Source: SAR86 cluster bacterium
GTDB lineage: Bacteria; Pseudomonadota; Gammaproteobacteria; Pseudomonadales; Pseudohongiellaceae
DNA: 64,000 nucleotides
Assembly (NCBI GenBank): GCA_002401885.1
Contig: NVUL01000045.1
Location: 1 to 64,000 of the forward strand
Reading direction: 5' to 3'
A model generated the notes under the pieces. That model saw only the letters and a list, made by a program, of their open reading frames with translations. It was not told where the DNA came from and ran no database searches. Shown piece by piece: positions 20,927-34,181 of this stretch (positions are counted from its first letter, which is position 1; every line of letters begins with the position of its first letter). A program made the position numbers and the translations under genes.

Positions 20927-22852
20927 GTGGAATACAGCAAAGCATTTGACGTGATCATTGTAGGTGGAGGGCATGCCGGTACTGAGGCTGCCCTGGCTTC
21001 TGCTCGCCAGGGTGTTGCTACCTTGTTAGTTACTCACAGCATAGAAACCCTAGGTCAGATGTCCTGCAACCCGGCGATTGGCGGCATTGGTAAGAGCCAT
21101 CTAGTTAAAGAGATTGACGCTCTTGGCGGAGCCATGGCGAAAGCTGTGGATCTGGCCGGCATACAATTCCGAGTCTTAAATGCGAGCAAAGGGCCTGCAG
21201 TCAGGGCTACTCGTGCACAGGCTGATAGAGTTCTGTACAGGGCGGCGATTCGCGGAATGTTGGAACAACAAGAGAACCTTTCCTTGTTTCAACAGGGTGT
21301 CGACGATCTCCTTATCGAAGACGGCGCAATCTGTGGCGTCATTACACAGATGGGAATGCTCATCAGAGCGCCGAGAGTAGTGCTAACCACCGGCACGTTC
21401 TTGGGCGGGAAAATACACATCGGTCTGGAAAATAGTTCGGGTGGTAGAGCTGGAGATCCGCCGGCAATAGCACTCGCTAATCGATTGCGTGAATTGCCTT
21501 TTAGGGTCAATCGCCTTAAGACAGGAACGCCGCCGCGTATCGATGCAGACTCTGTCGACTTTTCGGTGATGCAAGTGCAGGAAGGCGACACACCAGTACC
21601 AGTAATGTCTTATCTCGGGAAAGAGTCAGATCACCCCGCGCAAATTAATTGTTACATCACTAGCACTAACGAAAGATGTCACGAAGTAATTCGCGGTGGG
21701 TTGGATCGGTCGCCTATGTACACGGGAGTGATAGAGGGAACGGGGCCGCGTTATTGCCCATCGATTGAAGACAAGGTGATGCGCTTTGCCGACAAATCGT
21801 CTCATCAAATCTTCGTCGAGCCGGAAGGCTTGAACACGAAAGAGCTTTATCCAAACGGTATCTCGACAAGCTTGCCGTTCGATGTGCAATTGGAAATGGT
21901 TCGAGAAATTAAGGGTTTTGAGAACGCACACATAACACGCCCAGGATACGCGATCGAATATGATTTCTTCGATCCGAGGGACTTGCATTATTCACTAGAA
22001 ACTAAATTCGTCAAAGGGCTCTACTTTGCTGGCCAGATCAATGGCACAACTGGATACGAAGAAGCTGGCGCACAGGGACTCATGGCTGGATTGAATGCAG
22101 GTCTGGATGCACGAGGTCTTGAGTCTTGGTGTCCACGAAGAGACGAGGCCTACATCGGTGTGTTGATCGATGATTTAATTACTCTTGGTACGAACGAACC
22201 CTATCGTATGTTTACGAGTCGAGCGGAATACAGGCTAACCCTGCGAGAAGACAACGCGGACCTGCGTCTTACTGAACACGGGAGAAAGCTGGGTTTAGTT
22301 GATGATGAACGCTGGGCATTTTACAGCGAGAAGAAAATTCGAATAGAAGAAGAACTAAAATTTTTACGGAGTACTTGGGTACAGCCCAACACAGAAAGAG
22401 CGGAACGCATAAACCACTTGTTAGAAAAACCACTAACCCGGGAATACAGCCTAGCCGACCTACTGGCAAGGCCTAGAGTAGAGCACGGTCCCCTGCTAGC
22501 GGCGTATAACGGTGACCTGGTATCACCGAACCATGCGGCAGAGAAAGTACAGACAGCCATTGAAGCTCAATCGACCCAACAGGCGGAAATACAAATCAAG
22601 TATCAGGGCTATATAGATCGACAGGAAGAAGACATCGAGCGCCTGAAGAAGCAAGAGAACACTAAGCTGCCTGCTGATTTCAACTACCAGCAGATGCAGG
22701 GACTTTCAAATGAGTTGAAGCAGAAATTAATCGAAGCCAAACCAGAAAATATTGGTAGGGCCTCCCGCATTCCCGGCATTACTCCAGCAGCAATATCACT
22801 TTTGCTAATCTATCTGAAGAAACACCGGTCGGTAAATCGCAAGACTGGTTAG
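20927..22852 (+). CDS. mnmG: tRNA uridine-5-carboxymethylaminomethyl(34) synthesis enzyme MnmG
   Basis: FAD-dependent partner of MnmE. 641 residues. The N-terminal FAD-binding loop is [15 protein letters not shown] near residue 10. The family blocks [16 protein letters not shown] near residue 45, [11 protein letters not shown] near 200 and [16 protein letters not shown]-like ([16 protein letters not shown]) near 368 are present. The start is GTG 20927. rsmG follows 15 bp downstream. Confidence 0.96.
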   Translation: MEYSKAFDVIIVGGGHAGTEAALASARQGVATLLVTHSIETLGQMSCNPAIGGIGKSHLVKEIDALGGAMAKAVDLAGIQFRVLNASKGPAVRATRAQADRVLYRAAIRGMLEQQENLSLFQQGVDDLLIEDGAICGVITQMGMLIRAPRVVLTTGTFLGGKIHIGLENSSGGRAGDPPAIALANRLRELPFRVNRLKTGTPPRIDADSVDFSVMQVQEGDTPVPVMSYLGKESDHPAQINCYITSTNERCHEVIRGGLDRSPMYTGVIEGTGPRYCPSIEDKVMRFADKSSHQIFVEPEGLNTKELYPNGISTSLPFDVQLEMVREIKGFENAHITRPGYAIEYDFFDPRDLHYSLETKFVKGLYFAGQINGTTGYEEAGAQGLMAGLNAGLDARGLESWCPRRDEAYIGVLIDDLITLGTNEPYRMFTSRAEYRLTLREDNADLRLTEHGRKLGLVDDERWAFYSEKKIRIEEELKFLRSTWVQPNTERAERINHLLEKPLTREYSLADLLARPRVEHGPLLAAYNGDLVSPNHAAEKVQTAIEAQSTQQAEIQIKYQGYIDRQEEDIERLKKQENTKLPADFNYQQMQGLSNELKQKLIEAKPENIGRASRIPGITPAAISLLLIYLKKHRSVNRKTG

Positions 22853-22867
22853 CCCCACGGTGAACTG

Positions 22868-23500
22868 ATGACAGATTCAATCCGAGAGGAGTTGCAGCGT
22901 GGGATTTCATCGTTGTCACTAAATTGTAACGAGGAAATGCTTTCTTCTTTACTGGCCTATATCGACTTACTCAAGAAATGGAATTCGGCATATAACTTGC
23001 TCGGTGGCAATGAATTGGCTTCGCTGGTTTCGAGGCATATTCTGGACAGCCTCTCTGTGGACCCATACTTGGAAGGAAACCTAATAGTGGATATTGGCGC
23101 CGGAGCGGGACTGCCAGGTATTCCTCTAGCGATCTTGAATCCCGAAAAAAACTTTGTATTGATTGACTCCAATGGCAAGAAAACGAGGTTTATGTTCCAG
23201 GCAAAAGTCCAGCTGGGCTTGAACAATATCTCTATCGAAAATTGTCGAATAGAGCACTATCAAAGTATCCAGCAAATTGATATGGTGATGTGTCGAGCGT
23301 TCTCTACACTAGCGGATGCATTGACGATGCTGCAGCCAATATTCTCCAGCGAGTGCAAATTATTGGCGATGAAGGGGCATTATCCTGAGGACGAAATTAG
23401 CCGATTGCCAGATGGTTTTGAGCTATCGAAAAGCATCAAAATAGATGTGCCTGGCAGCGAATCGCAGCGTCATCTAATCGAGGTAATGCGAAAAAGATAG
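22868..23500 (+). CDS. rsmG: 16S rRNA (guanine-527-N7)-methyltransferase RsmG
   Basis: SAM-dependent methyltransferase modifying G527 of 16S rRNA. 210 residues, normal length. Motifs WNSAYNLLGG near residue 38, the SAM loop VDIGAGAGLPGIPLAI near residue 74 and CRAFSTLADAL near 141 are visible. It is co-directional with mnmG (15 bp gap) and precedes parA, as in most gammaproteobacteria. Confidence 0.95.
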   Translation: MTDSIREELQRGISSLSLNCNEEMLSSLLAYIDLLKKWNSAYNLLGGNELASLVSRHILDSLSVDPYLEGNLIVDIGAGAGLPGIPLAILNPEKNFVLIDSNGKKTRFMFQAKVQLGLNNISIENCRIEHYQSIQQIDMVMCRAFSTLADALTMLQPIFSSECKLLAMKGHYPEDEISRLPDGFELSKSIKIDVPGSESQRHLIEVMRKR

Positions 23501-23632
23501 GGTAGCCTCAATTTCAATACTTCTGCATAGTCGACCGAATTATCCGTAGAATTTTGATACAATGTTCAAGAGCAGTAGCTAAGCAAATATAGCTTAGGTT
23601 AAAAGTTAAGATTAAAAGTTAGGAAGAAACCA

Positions 23633-24421
23633 GTGGCCAGAGTTCTCGCAATAGCAAATCAGAAAGGCGGTGTAGGCAAGACTACGACTTCTGTAAATCT
23701 TGCTGCGTCGTTAAAATTTACTCGAAAAAATGTGCTGCTGATCGATCTGGACCCACAAGGCAATGCCACAATGGGTAGCGGAATTGACAAGTCCTCACTA
23801 GAAACATCAATTTATGATGTGCTAATGCAGCAAGCGGAATTTGATGAGGTCGTCCAGCGACCCGAAGTGTCTGGATACGATTTGCTGCCGGCAAATGGCG
23901 ATCTAGTCGCGGCCGAAGTGGAGCTGATAAGCGAAGATAACCGTGAACTCCGACTCCGCCAAATTATAGAACAAGTTCGCCACCGTTATGACTATGTAGT
24001 TATCGACTGTCCTCCTTCATTAAATATGTTGACGATTAACGCGATGGTCGCTGCCGACGGTGTGGTTATACCGATGCAGTGTGAATATTATGCGCTTGAA
24101 GGCTTGTCGGCGCTGATGGATACGATTAATGCGATACGGGATAGTCTGAATCCGGACCTAAAGATCGAAGGAATCGTACGTACCATGTATGATCCGCGAA
24201 ACAAACTGACCTCAGAGGTTAATGGCCAGTTAATTAGCTATTTTGGGGATGCTGTCTATCGCACGGTCGTGCCGAGAAATATTCGTCTAGCCGAGGCCCC
24301 TAGCCACGGCAAGCCAGTTCTAAATTATGACAAGCAGTCCCGGGGAGCAATCGCCTATCTCGCGCTGGCGGGCGAAGTTTTGAGACGCAACGATGAAGCA
24401 ATCGCCAGAGCCGCTGTTTAA
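23633..24421 (+). CDS. parA: Chromosome partitioning ATPase ParA (Soj family)
   Basis: Walker-type ATPase that moves ParB-parS complexes along the nucleoid. 262 residues. The deviant Walker A KGGVGKTT is at residues 11-18 and Walker A' is LLIDLDPQGNAT near 37. Walker B is YVVIDCPPSLNML near 124. The start is GTG 23633, preceded by a good ribosome site (gttaggaagaaacca). parB follows after 65 bp, and the cognate parS sites lie in recF. Confidence 0.96.
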   Translation: MARVLAIANQKGGVGKTTTSVNLAASLKFTRKNVLLIDLDPQGNATMGSGIDKSSLETSIYDVLMQQAEFDEVVQRPEVSGYDLLPANGDLVAAEVELISEDNRELRLRQIIEQVRHRYDYVVIDCPPSLNMLTINAMVAADGVVIPMQCEYYALEGLSALMDTINAIRDSLNPDLKIEGIVRTMYDPRNKLTSEVNGQLISYFGDAVYRTVVPRNIRLAEAPSHGKPVLNYDKQSRGAIAYLALAGEVLRRNDEAIARAAV

Positions 24422-24435
24422 GCTGTAATTACACC

Positions 24436-24459
24436 TTTTGTTCAACCTAGGGAACAAAA
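24436..24459. other. Stem-loop in the parA-parB gap
   Basis: Perfect 8-base arms ttttgttc (24436-24443) and gaacaaaa (24452-24459) around an 8-base loop. It resembles a short bidirectional hairpin between parA and parB. The stem is AT-rich, so a terminator role is uncertain; it could tune ParA:ParB expression. Confidence 0.5.
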
Positions 24460-24486
24460 ACCCGTTTACCTGAGCCCGAATGTAAG

Positions 24487-25395
24487 ATGACTAACAAGAG
24501 AAAACTCGGCAAAGGCTTAGACGTGCTGCTCTCCAGGGGCAGTACAGAAACCATGGCAAGCCTCCTTGGCAAGCCCAAAGACCGCACAACACCCCCTCAA
24601 GTCGCTGAAAAAGACGGCGACCTCAAGAATATCCCTATCGATTTAATTCAGCGCGGCAAATACCAGCCGCGAACCGATATGCACGAAGAGGCTCTGGAAG
24701 AGCTAGCCGCCTCCATTCGAGCCCAAGGCGTGATGCAGCCAATTGTTGTGCGCCCCATATCATCAGACAAATACGAGATTATAGCCGGCGAGCGACGCTG
24801 GAGAGCCACACAGATAGTGGGTTTGGACTCTATCCCGGCCATTATTAAGCCAGTCGGCGATGAGGCGGCAATCGCCATGTCACTGATCGAGAATATTCAG
24901 CGTGAAAACCTGAATCCTATTGAAGAGGCGATGGCGCTTAAGCGCCTACAGGACGAATTTGAGCTGACCCAACAAGAGGTGGCTGATGCAGTAGGTAAAT
25001 CCAGGGCTACTGTGACCAACCTCATGCGCTTGATTGGCTTAACACTCGATGTTCGGCGAATGTTGGAGCATGGGGATCTGGAAATGGGCCATGCCAGGGC
25101 CCTGCTGTCACTGCCGGATATTCAACAATCCGAAGCCGCTAGATCAGTTGTTGGCAAAGGACTCTCTGTACGCCAGACAGAGTCCCTCGTCCGTAGACTG
25201 ATTGCCGAGGCAGGCTCAAACCCTAGCGCGAGCACCAAGATGGTGGATCCCGACATCAAGAATCTCGAAGAGAACCTAGCCGATAAGCTCGGCGCCAAGG
25301 TAATGATCCAGCACACCGCCAAAGGTAAAGGTCGACTCGTATTGAAATACAATTCATTAGACGAATTAGACGGCATTCTCTCTCACATCAATTGA
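24487..25395 (+). CDS. parB: Chromosome partitioning protein ParB (Spo0J family)
   Basis: DNA-binding CTP-dependent clamp that loads at parS. 302 residues. The N-terminus RKLGKGLDVLLSR is the ParA-interacting region. The ParB domain shows YQPRTDMHEEALEELAASI near residue 60 and the CTPase motif GERRWRA near 100. The helix-turn-helix TQQEVADAVGKSRATVTNLM lies near 160 and is followed by a C-terminal dimerisation domain. Confidence 0.96.
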   Translation: MTNKRKLGKGLDVLLSRGSTETMASLLGKPKDRTTPPQVAEKDGDLKNIPIDLIQRGKYQPRTDMHEEALEELAASIRAQGVMQPIVVRPISSDKYEIIAGERRWRATQIVGLDSIPAIIKPVGDEAAIAMSLIENIQRENLNPIEEAMALKRLQDEFELTQQEVADAVGKSRATVTNLMRLIGLTLDVRRMLEHGDLEMGHARALLSLPDIQQSEAARSVVGKGLSVRQTESLVRRLIAEAGSNPSASTKMVDPDIKNLEENLADKLGAKVMIQHTAKGKGRLVLKYNSLDELDGILSHIN

Positions 25396-25408
25396 TAATC
25401 CTGCGTAG

Positions 25409-25437
25409 TTGATTAGGCACTATAAAGCCCCTATAAT
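25409..25437 (+). promoter_or_regulatory. Sigma-70 promoter of the ATP synthase operon
   Basis: A -35 box ttgatt (25409-25414), a 17-base spacer and a perfect -10 box tataat (25432-25437) lie about 87 bp before atpI. The position and match suggest a strong housekeeping promoter for the whole atp operon. Confidence 0.75.
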
Positions 25438-25523
25438 GCGCGTGCTTTGGTGATCACCGCTGCGATTTTTAGGTGTTTGTGACAAGTGCCGATGGAGTGC
25501 GAAGCTGAAAAAGCTAAGCTAAA

Positions 25524-25916
25524 ATGTCTAATTTAAAGACCCCGCCGGTATATAAAGTAATCATTGCGCAACTGACAGTGTCTGTCTTTATAGCAGTAAT
25601 TTCTCTGTTAATTTCAGGTACCGTTTTGGCCTACTCCGTACTATTGGGTGGCCTGATAAGCGCTTTGCCAAACAGCTATTTTGCGTTACACGCCTACCGC
25701 TATCAGGGGGCGAGAAATGCGCAGAACGTTGTTAGGGGCTTTGTTCGCGGGGAGCTTGGCAAGATCATCATGACAGTCGTGCTGTTTGCGCTTAGCTTCA
25801 CACTGATTACCAGCTTAAACGAATTAGCCTTAATACTTGGGTTCACACTGATCCATTTTGTAGGCGTAGTAATGTCGGGGTTCATTAGTTATAGCCCTTC
25901 ACAGAACAAAACATAA
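25524..25916 (+). CDS. atpI: ATP synthase assembly protein AtpI
   Basis: Small membrane protein encoded first in atp operons; it assists c-ring assembly and is not part of the final complex. 130 residues with four predicted membrane segments. The block LLGGLISALPNSYFALHAYRYQGARNAQ near residue 35 is typical. It lies 25 bp before atpB. Confidence 0.88.
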   Translation: MSNLKTPPVYKVIIAQLTVSVFIAVISLLISGTVLAYSVLLGGLISALPNSYFALHAYRYQGARNAQNVVRGFVRGELGKIIMTVVLFALSFTLITSLNELALILGFTLIHFVGVVMSGFISYSPSQNKT

Positions 25917-25941
25917 GCTTTAATAAGCTTAGAGAATATAA

Positions 25942-26832
<891 letters not shown>

Positions 26833-26863
26833 ATAACATTACATTTTATTAAGATTTATCTGA

Positions 26864-27145
<282 letters not shown>

Positions 27146-27173
27146 GACAGACATCTAATAGCGGGAGATCGCG

Positions 27174-27644
27174 GTGGATATTACATTAACTATTATCGGG
27201 CAATCGGTAGCGTTCTTCGTTTTCTGGTGGTTCTGTGCGAAATATGTCTGGCCTCTATTCATGGATATCATGGAAGAGCGTCGGCAGAAAATTGCAGACG
27301 GCCTAGAAGCAGCAGCTCGAGCTGAGAAGGATCTGGAACTGGCGCAGGCTAAGTCTACAGATCAGCTGAAAGTAGCGAAGGTTGAGGCAGCTGGCATTAT
27401 CGACCTTGCTAACAAGCGCGGCTCACAGATTGTTGACGAAGCAAAAGAGAAAGCCAAAGAAGAGGCCAAGCGAATTATTGCTGGCGCTCAGGCTGATATC
27501 GAACAGGAAGTAAATAGAGCTAAAGAAGCTCTACGCGCTCAGGTATCCGCGATAGCAATTGCTGGTGCCGAGAAGATCCTGGAAGGCTCGATCAATCAGG
27601 CCGCCAACGAAGACATGTTGAACAAATTAGCTTCCGAGCTTTGA
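27174..27644 (+). CDS. atpF: ATP synthase F0 subunit b
   Basis: Peripheral stalk subunit of 156 residues: one N-terminal membrane helix (about 5-27), then a long charged, Ala-rich coiled coil (about 35-135). The stretch [18 protein letters not shown] is typical. The start is GTG 27174, preceded by gcgggagatcgcg. It lies 28 bp after atpE and 11 bp before atpH. Confidence 0.95.
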   Translation: MDITLTIIGQSVAFFVFWWFCAKYVWPLFMDIMEERRQKIADGLEAAARAEKDLELAQAKSTDQLKVAKVEAAGIIDLANKRGSQIVDEAKEKAKEEAKRIIAGAQADIEQEVNRAKEALRAQVSAIAIAGAEKILEGSINQAANEDMLNKLASEL

Positions 27645-27655
27645 GAAACTAGACA

Positions 27656-28192
27656 GTGGCAGAACTAATCACACTAGCAAGACCCTATGCCAAGGCGGCG
27701 TTCGAAACAGCCCTGCAGGATAGCGCGTTGGACAAATGGTCCAGCATGATCGCTCTATCTGCAGCCGTGGCCGGCGAATCTGAGGTGAGCAGCATACTGA
27801 ATTCTCCTTCGTTGTCGTCGGACCAAATTGCCGACGCCTTCATTGGCGTATGCGGCGATGAGCTCGATGAGAAGGGCAAGAACTTTGTAGGCCTACTTGC
27901 CGAGAACAAGCGGCTAGTTTTGTTGCCAGAAATTTCTTCACTGTTTGAAGCACTGAAAGCACAGCAGGAAATGTCGGTCGATGTTGAGATCACAACAGCT
28001 TTTGAAATTAGTTCAGATGTTTCAAACAAGCTAGCGCAAGCTCTCAAAGATCGCCTAAAGCGTGAAATCATATTGGCAACCAATGTCGACCAAAGCTTGA
28101 TCGGCGGCGCAGTCATTAGAGCGGGTGACAATGTCATCGACAGCTCGGTGCGCGGTAAGTTAGCTAAATTAGCTGAATCAATGAATTCCTGA
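27656..28192 (+). CDS. atpH: ATP synthase F1 subunit delta
   Basis: Stator subunit linking the b-stalk to F1. 178 residues. The N-terminus [17 protein letters not shown] and the C-terminal block [23 protein letters not shown] are diagnostic. The start is GTG 27656. It sits in the usual place between atpF and atpA. Confidence 0.95.
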   Translation: MAELITLARPYAKAAFETALQDSALDKWSSMIALSAAVAGESEVSSILNSPSLSSDQIADAFIGVCGDELDEKGKNFVGLLAENKRLVLLPEISSLFEALKAQQEMSVDVEITTAFEISSDVSNKLAQALKDRLKREIILATNVDQSLIGGAVIRAGDNVIDSSVRGKLAKLAESMNS

Positions 28193-28217
28193 GCAGGTCA
28201 GGAACAAGGAAATAAGC

Positions 28218-29762
28218 ATGCAACAACTGAATCCATCCGAAATCAGTGACATTATTAAGCAGCGGATCGACAAGCTCGATGTGTCTGTTGAGTCAAAAAA
28301 CGAAGGCACTATCGTCAGCGTATCTGACGGCATTATTCGTATCCACGGCCTAGCCGATGTGATGTACGGTGAAATGATCGAGTTCGAAGGTGGCGTATAC
28401 GGAATGGCGCTTAACCTGGAGCGAGACTCTGTAGGCGCCATTGTTTTAGGCGACTATCTCTCGCTGCGCGAAGGTCAAACTTGTCGCTGTACGAAGCGAA
28501 TTTTGGAAGTACCGGTTGGCCCCGAATTAGAAGGACGTGTAGTTGATGCACTAGGCAAGCCTATCGATGGTAAGGGTCCGGTTGAAACAACCATGACCGA
28601 CGCGGTTGAAAAAATAGCGCCGGGCGTAATCGAAAGAAAGTCGGTTGATGAGCCTGTACAGACAGGATTGAAATCAATCGATTCCATGGTCCCAATCGGA
28701 AGGGGCCAGCGTGAACTTATTATTGGTGACCGTGAAGTAGGAAAGACAGCGGTAGCGATCGACACGATCATCAACCAGAAAGGCAAGAATGTTAAGTGTG
28801 TCTACGTAGCGATAGGCCAGAAGGCCTCATCTGTAGCTAACGTGGTAAATCGCTTGGAAGAGCACGGCGCCATGGAATACACCATCGTCGTAGCGGCGAC
28901 GGCATCTGATCCGGCATCTATGCAATTCATCGCGCCTTACTCAGGCTGCACGATGGGCGAGTACTACCGTGACCGCGGCCAAGATGCATTGATCGTCTAT
29001 GATGACCTGACTAAGCAGGCCTGGGCCTATAGACAGATCTCCCTGTTACTGCGAAGACCGCCAGGCCGTGAAGCCTATCCTGGTGATGTTTTCTACTTAC
29101 ACTCCCGTCTTTTGGAGCGCTCATCGAAAGTGAACGTTAACTACGTAGAGAAGTTCACCAACGGCGAAGTGAAAGGCAAGACAGGTTCTTTGACGGCATT
29201 GCCAATAATCGAGACTCAGGCTGGTGACGTTTCGGCGTTTGTACCAACCAACGTAATTTCGATTACAGATGGCCAGATATTCCTGGAAACAGACCTATTT
29301 AACGCAGGTATTCGTCCTGCGATGAACCCGGGTGTCTCGGTGTCGCGTGTGGGCGGTGCTGCGCAAACTAAGATTATTAAGAAGCTGGGCGGCGGTGTAC
29401 GTATCGCACTAGCCCAATATCGTGAATTGGCCGCCTTCGCAGCGTTCGCCTCCGACCTCGATGATGCGACTCGAGCACAGCTAGAGCACGGTCAGCGAGT
29501 GACAGAATTGATGAAGCAGAAGCAGTACTCGCCAATGTCGATCGCGGAGATGGGCATCTCCATTTACGCGGCGAACGAAGGCTATCTGATAGACATCGAG
29601 CTGAACAAGGTATTGGACTTCGAGGCAGCGCTGCTGTCTTACATGAACAGCGAGCACGCTGATCTGATCAAACAGATCAACGATACCGGCGACTACAACG
29701 ACGACATCGGCGCTCAGTTCAAAGCGGCAATCGAAAAGTTCAAGTCCACACAGACTTGGTAG
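28218..29762 (+). CDS. atpA: ATP synthase F1 subunit alpha
   Basis: Non-catalytic nucleotide-binding subunit of the F1 hexamer. 514 residues. N-terminus [15 protein letters not shown], Walker [10 protein letters not shown] near residue 170 and the F1 signature [14 protein letters not shown] near 365. Complete, with a ribosome site ggaacaaggaaa upstream of ATG 28218. Confidence 0.98.
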   Translation: MQQLNPSEISDIIKQRIDKLDVSVESKNEGTIVSVSDGIIRIHGLADVMYGEMIEFEGGVYGMALNLERDSVGAIVLGDYLSLREGQTCRCTKRILEVPVGPELEGRVVDALGKPIDGKGPVETTMTDAVEKIAPGVIERKSVDEPVQTGLKSIDSMVPIGRGQRELIIGDREVGKTAVAIDTIINQKGKNVKCVYVAIGQKASSVANVVNRLEEHGAMEYTIVVAATASDPASMQFIAPYSGCTMGEYYRDRGQDALIVYDDLTKQAWAYRQISLLLRRPPGREAYPGDVFYLHSRLLERSSKVNVNYVEKFTNGEVKGKTGSLTALPIIETQAGDVSAFVPTNVISITDGQIFLETDLFNAGIRPAMNPGVSVSRVGGAAQTKIIKKLGGGVRIALAQYRELAAFAAFASDLDDATRAQLEHGQRVTELMKQKQYSPMSIAEMGISIYAANEGYLIDIELNKVLDFEAALLSYMNSEHADLIKQINDTGDYNDDIGAQFKAAIEKFKSTQTW

Positions 29763-29796
29763 TCGGCAAGGCAACATAATACAGAGGCTGTAAGCA

Positions 29797-30657
29797 ATGG
29801 CTGGCGGAAAAGAAATACGCACCAAGATTTCGAGTATTAAGAGTACTCAGAGTCTCACCGGCGCGATGGAAATGGTAGCGGCAAGTAAAATGCGTAAAGC
29901 TCAAGAGCGCATGACACTTGGTAAGCCCTATGCTCATCGCATCCGCTCGGTGATCGGCCACATCGCCAATGCAACGCCGGAATACAGACACGCCTATTTC
30001 GATACACGGGATATAAAGCGCGTTGGCTACATTATTGTCTCTTCAGACCGTGGCCTTTGCGGTGGTTTGAATATCAATGTTTTCAAAGCAGCCGTTGCAT
30101 CAATGAAAGAGTTCAACGACAGCGGTGTCGAGATCGACTTTTGTGTGATTGGTAAGAAGGCCGCACGTTTCTTTAACAACTACGGCGGCAATGTAGTTGC
30201 TGCGGTTGATAGCATCGGCGATGCACCGGAAGTAGCCGATGTAATCGGTTCTGTTCGGGTGATGCTGGAGAAATTCGACAATAACGAAATTGATCAGTTG
30301 ATGGTTGTTAGTAATACCTTCATCAACACCATGACGCAGCAGCCGACTATCGAACAGCTTTTACCATTGCTTCCTTCAGAAGATGAAGACATGCAACATC
30401 ATTGGGATTACTTGTATGAGCCTGATGCGAAAGAGTTGCTTGATGGCTTGTTACTAAGATATATCGAATCACAAGTTTTTCAGGCGGTAGTTGAGAACAA
30501 TGCCTGTGAGCAAGCCGCGCGAATGGTTGCTATGAAGAGCGCAACCGATAACGCAGGCGATATTATTGATGACTTAGAGTTGGTTTATAACAAGGCTCGA
30601 CAAGCGGCAATTACCCAAGAGCTGTCTGAGATAGCTGGCGGAGCTGCGGCAGTATAG
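29797..30657 (+). CDS. atpG: ATP synthase F1 subunit gamma
   Basis: Central rotor shaft of F1. 286 residues. The N-terminal block [31 protein letters not shown] and the C-terminal block [16 protein letters not shown] form the antiparallel coiled coil and are family-diagnostic. It lies between atpA and atpD as expected. Confidence 0.97.
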   Translation: MAGGKEIRTKISSIKSTQSLTGAMEMVAASKMRKAQERMTLGKPYAHRIRSVIGHIANATPEYRHAYFDTRDIKRVGYIIVSSDRGLCGGLNINVFKAAVASMKEFNDSGVEIDFCVIGKKAARFFNNYGGNVVAAVDSIGDAPEVADVIGSVRVMLEKFDNNEIDQLMVVSNTFINTMTQQPTIEQLLPLLPSEDEDMQHHWDYLYEPDAKELLDGLLLRYIESQVFQAVVENNACEQAARMVAMKSATDNAGDIIDDLELVYNKARQAAITQELSEIAGGAAAV

Positions 30658-30720
30658 GTAACAGGAATTAGCGGCGCTGACATTCTGCGTCATTAACAAG
30701 AAGTTTAGATAAAAAATTAA

Positions 30721-32133
<1,413 letters not shown>

Positions 32134-32180
32134 CTGTCCCTTTGTCCTTCATCCCTAAGGGCAATACTGAGTAATTAGAT

Positions 32181-32594
32181 ATGGCTATGACAATGCATTG
32201 TGACATCGTAAGCGCGGAGAAGAGTATCTTCTCTGGTCTTGTTGAGATGGTTGTTGCTGCAGGATCTCTTGGAGATCTTGGTATTGCTCCTGGGCACGCA
32301 CCCTTGCTGACTGCGTTAATTCCAGGCCCGGTTAAGCTAGTCCTTCAGGGCGGTGAAGAAGAAGTCTTCTACGTGTCTGGCGGATTTCTGGAAGTGCAAC
32401 GTGGTGTGGTTACTCTGCTGAGCGATACGGCACTTAGAGCCGACGATCTAGATGAGGCGGCGGCGCTGCAAGCAATGGAAGATGCCGAGAAGGCTATAGC
32501 GAATCAGAATGCGGAATTCGAATATTCGATTGCCGCCGCTCAACTAGCCGAGGCAGCAGCCCAGTTACGGGCTCTGCGTAAGATCAGGAAGTAA
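32181..32594 (+). CDS. atpC: ATP synthase F1 subunit epsilon
   Basis: Regulatory rotor subunit, 137 residues. The N-terminal beta-barrel blocks [13 protein letters not shown] and [14 protein letters not shown] are typical, followed by a C-terminal Ala-rich helical hairpin that inhibits ATP hydrolysis in this family. It is the last gene of the operon and is followed by a strong terminator. Confidence 0.96.
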   Translation: MAMTMHCDIVSAEKSIFSGLVEMVVAAGSLGDLGIAPGHAPLLTALIPGPVKLVLQGGEEEVFYVSGGFLEVQRGVVTLLSDTALRADDLDEAAALQAMEDAEKAIANQNAEFEYSIAAAQLAEAAAQLRALRKIRK

Positions 32595-32639
32595 CAGCTG
32601 AGCTTTCGGTTATACAGTCACACAGCGTGACAAGAACTT

Positions 32640-32669
32640 AAAAAGGTAGCGAGAGCTGCCTTTTTTTTT
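32640..32669 (+). terminator. Rho-independent terminator of the atp operon
   Basis: Stem ggtagc/gctgcc (one G-U pair) with a GAGA loop, extended by A-rich/T-rich flanks and followed by nine T residues. It lies 46 bp after atpC and ends about 90 bp before glmU. Confidence 0.92.
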
Positions 32670-32760
32670 GGTATTCTTTTGGTCTGGGCTCAAAGTCTCT
32701 ATCAAAAAGACTCATCCAAACTGGTTTTCACCTAATGTGGTTCCTATAAACGGATTAAAA

Positions 32761-34137
32761 ATGAATTTAGATATTGTCATTCTTGCAGCGGGCCGTGGCA
32801 CAAGAATGAATTCACACATTCCCAAAGTATTACATCAGATTGGCGGCGATTCCATGCTCGGCCACGTGCTCAACGCTGCGAGCAAGTTAGACGCCGAGCA
32901 GATCCATATTGTTGTGGGATATGGGGTGGATCAGATCAAAAAGGAGTTCAGCAAAGATAAGGAATTACAGTGGGCGCTACAGGATCGGCAGCTCGGTACT
33001 GGCCATGCTGTCATGCAGGCAATGCCGAGTATCGACACTACAAGGTCAGAAAAGCAGGTGCTTGTGCTGTATGGCGATGTACCGCTTACCAACTCTTCCA
33101 CGCTGAGTAAGTTAGTGCAACAAGCGAACGAAAATACTCTTTGCATACTTACCCTTGTCACTGAAAACCCAACTGGTCTTGGTCGAATTGTCCGTGACAA
33201 CTCGGGTGAAATAACAGCAATCGTCGAAGAAAAAGATGCCAGCGAGGAACAAAAGCAGATAAAGGAGATTAATACTGGCATCATGGTTATTCCTGCGACG
33301 AAGTTGAATACATGGCTGAACTCTCTGGGAAATGACAATGCGCAAGGTGAATACTATTTGACCGATGTCGTGGCGATGGCGGCAGCTGATGATGACTGCG
33401 CCATCTCCGCAATGATTATTGATGATGAGAATGAAGTACAGGGTGTAAACGATAAGGCACAATTAGCCGGCCTAGAGAGACAATTTCAAATGAACAATGC
33501 CGAGCAACTTCTTAAAGCGGGAGTTCTATTACGTGATCCATCACGCATCGATATTCGTGGTGATATCGAAACGGGTAGTGATGTGGAGATCGATATTAAC
33601 GCCATATTTGAAGGCAGCGTGAGTCTCGGTAATGGCGTTAAGATTGGCGCCAACGTTGTAATCAAAGACAGTAAAATAGCCGATAACGTCAACATACTAA
33701 CAGGCACGAATATCGACGGGGCGGAAATCGGAGCAGGTTCCAGTGTTGGTCCCTACGCTAGAATTAGACCTGGCACTATACTGAAAGAGAATACAAAGAT
33801 TGGAAACTTTGTTGAAATAAAGAATGCAATTATCGGCAAAGGATCGAAGGCTAGCCATCTGGCCTACATCGGCGACGCCGAACTTGGTGAGAACGTAAAT
33901 ATTGGGGCAGGCACGATTTTCTGTAATTACGACGGCGTTAATAAACACAAAACAATTATTGGCGATAATGTCTTCGTAGGGTCGAATAGCGTATTGGTTG
34001 CACCAGTCACCCTAGCCGATAATACTTTTGTCGCGGCGGGTTCTTCGGTGAACTGCGATGTACCCGCCGACAGCCTAGCTGTTGCGAGAGCGAAACAAAG
34101 AAACATTCCAGGCTGGAAGCGGCCAACTAAGCAATAG
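32761..34137 (+). CDS. glmU: Bifunctional UDP-N-acetylglucosamine pyrophosphorylase / glucosamine-1-phosphate N-acetyltransferase
   Basis: Makes UDP-GlcNAc for peptidoglycan and LPS. From ATG 32761 it has 458 residues. The N-terminal uridyltransferase carries LAAGRGTRMNSHIPKVL (residues 8-24). The C-terminal left-handed beta-helix acetyltransferase domain contains the NYDGVNKHKTIIGD block near residue 385. A longer frame opens at 32668, but it would start within the atp terminator and lacks family similarity. glmS follows 44 bp downstream, so both likely form one unit. Confidence 0.96.
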   Translation: MNLDIVILAAGRGTRMNSHIPKVLHQIGGDSMLGHVLNAASKLDAEQIHIVVGYGVDQIKKEFSKDKELQWALQDRQLGTGHAVMQAMPSIDTTRSEKQVLVLYGDVPLTNSSTLSKLVQQANENTLCILTLVTENPTGLGRIVRDNSGEITAIVEEKDASEEQKQIKEINTGIMVIPATKLNTWLNSLGNDNAQGEYYLTDVVAMAAADDDCAISAMIIDDENEVQGVNDKAQLAGLERQFQMNNAEQLLKAGVLLRDPSRIDIRGDIETGSDVEIDINAIFEGSVSLGNGVKIGANVVIKDSKIADNVNILTGTNIDGAEIGAGSSVGPYARIRPGTILKENTKIGNFVEIKNAIIGKGSKASHLAYIGDAELGENVNIGAGTIFCNYDGVNKHKTIIGDNVFVGSNSVLVAPVTLADNTFVAAGSSVNCDVPADSLAVARAKQRNIPGWKRPTKQ

Positions 34138-34181
34138 AATTGGTCTAGTACTTAAGAAGTCAATAAAAGAGAATTTGAACC

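Noticed and set aside
23558-23563. -10-like box (tacaat) upstream of parA
   Set aside because: No matching -35 box at 16-18 bp spacing, so no promoter was called.
32668-32760. 31-codon N-terminal extension of glmU
   Set aside because: The upstream start lies in the atp terminator, and GlmU begins at the ATG at 32761 with a matching family N-terminus.
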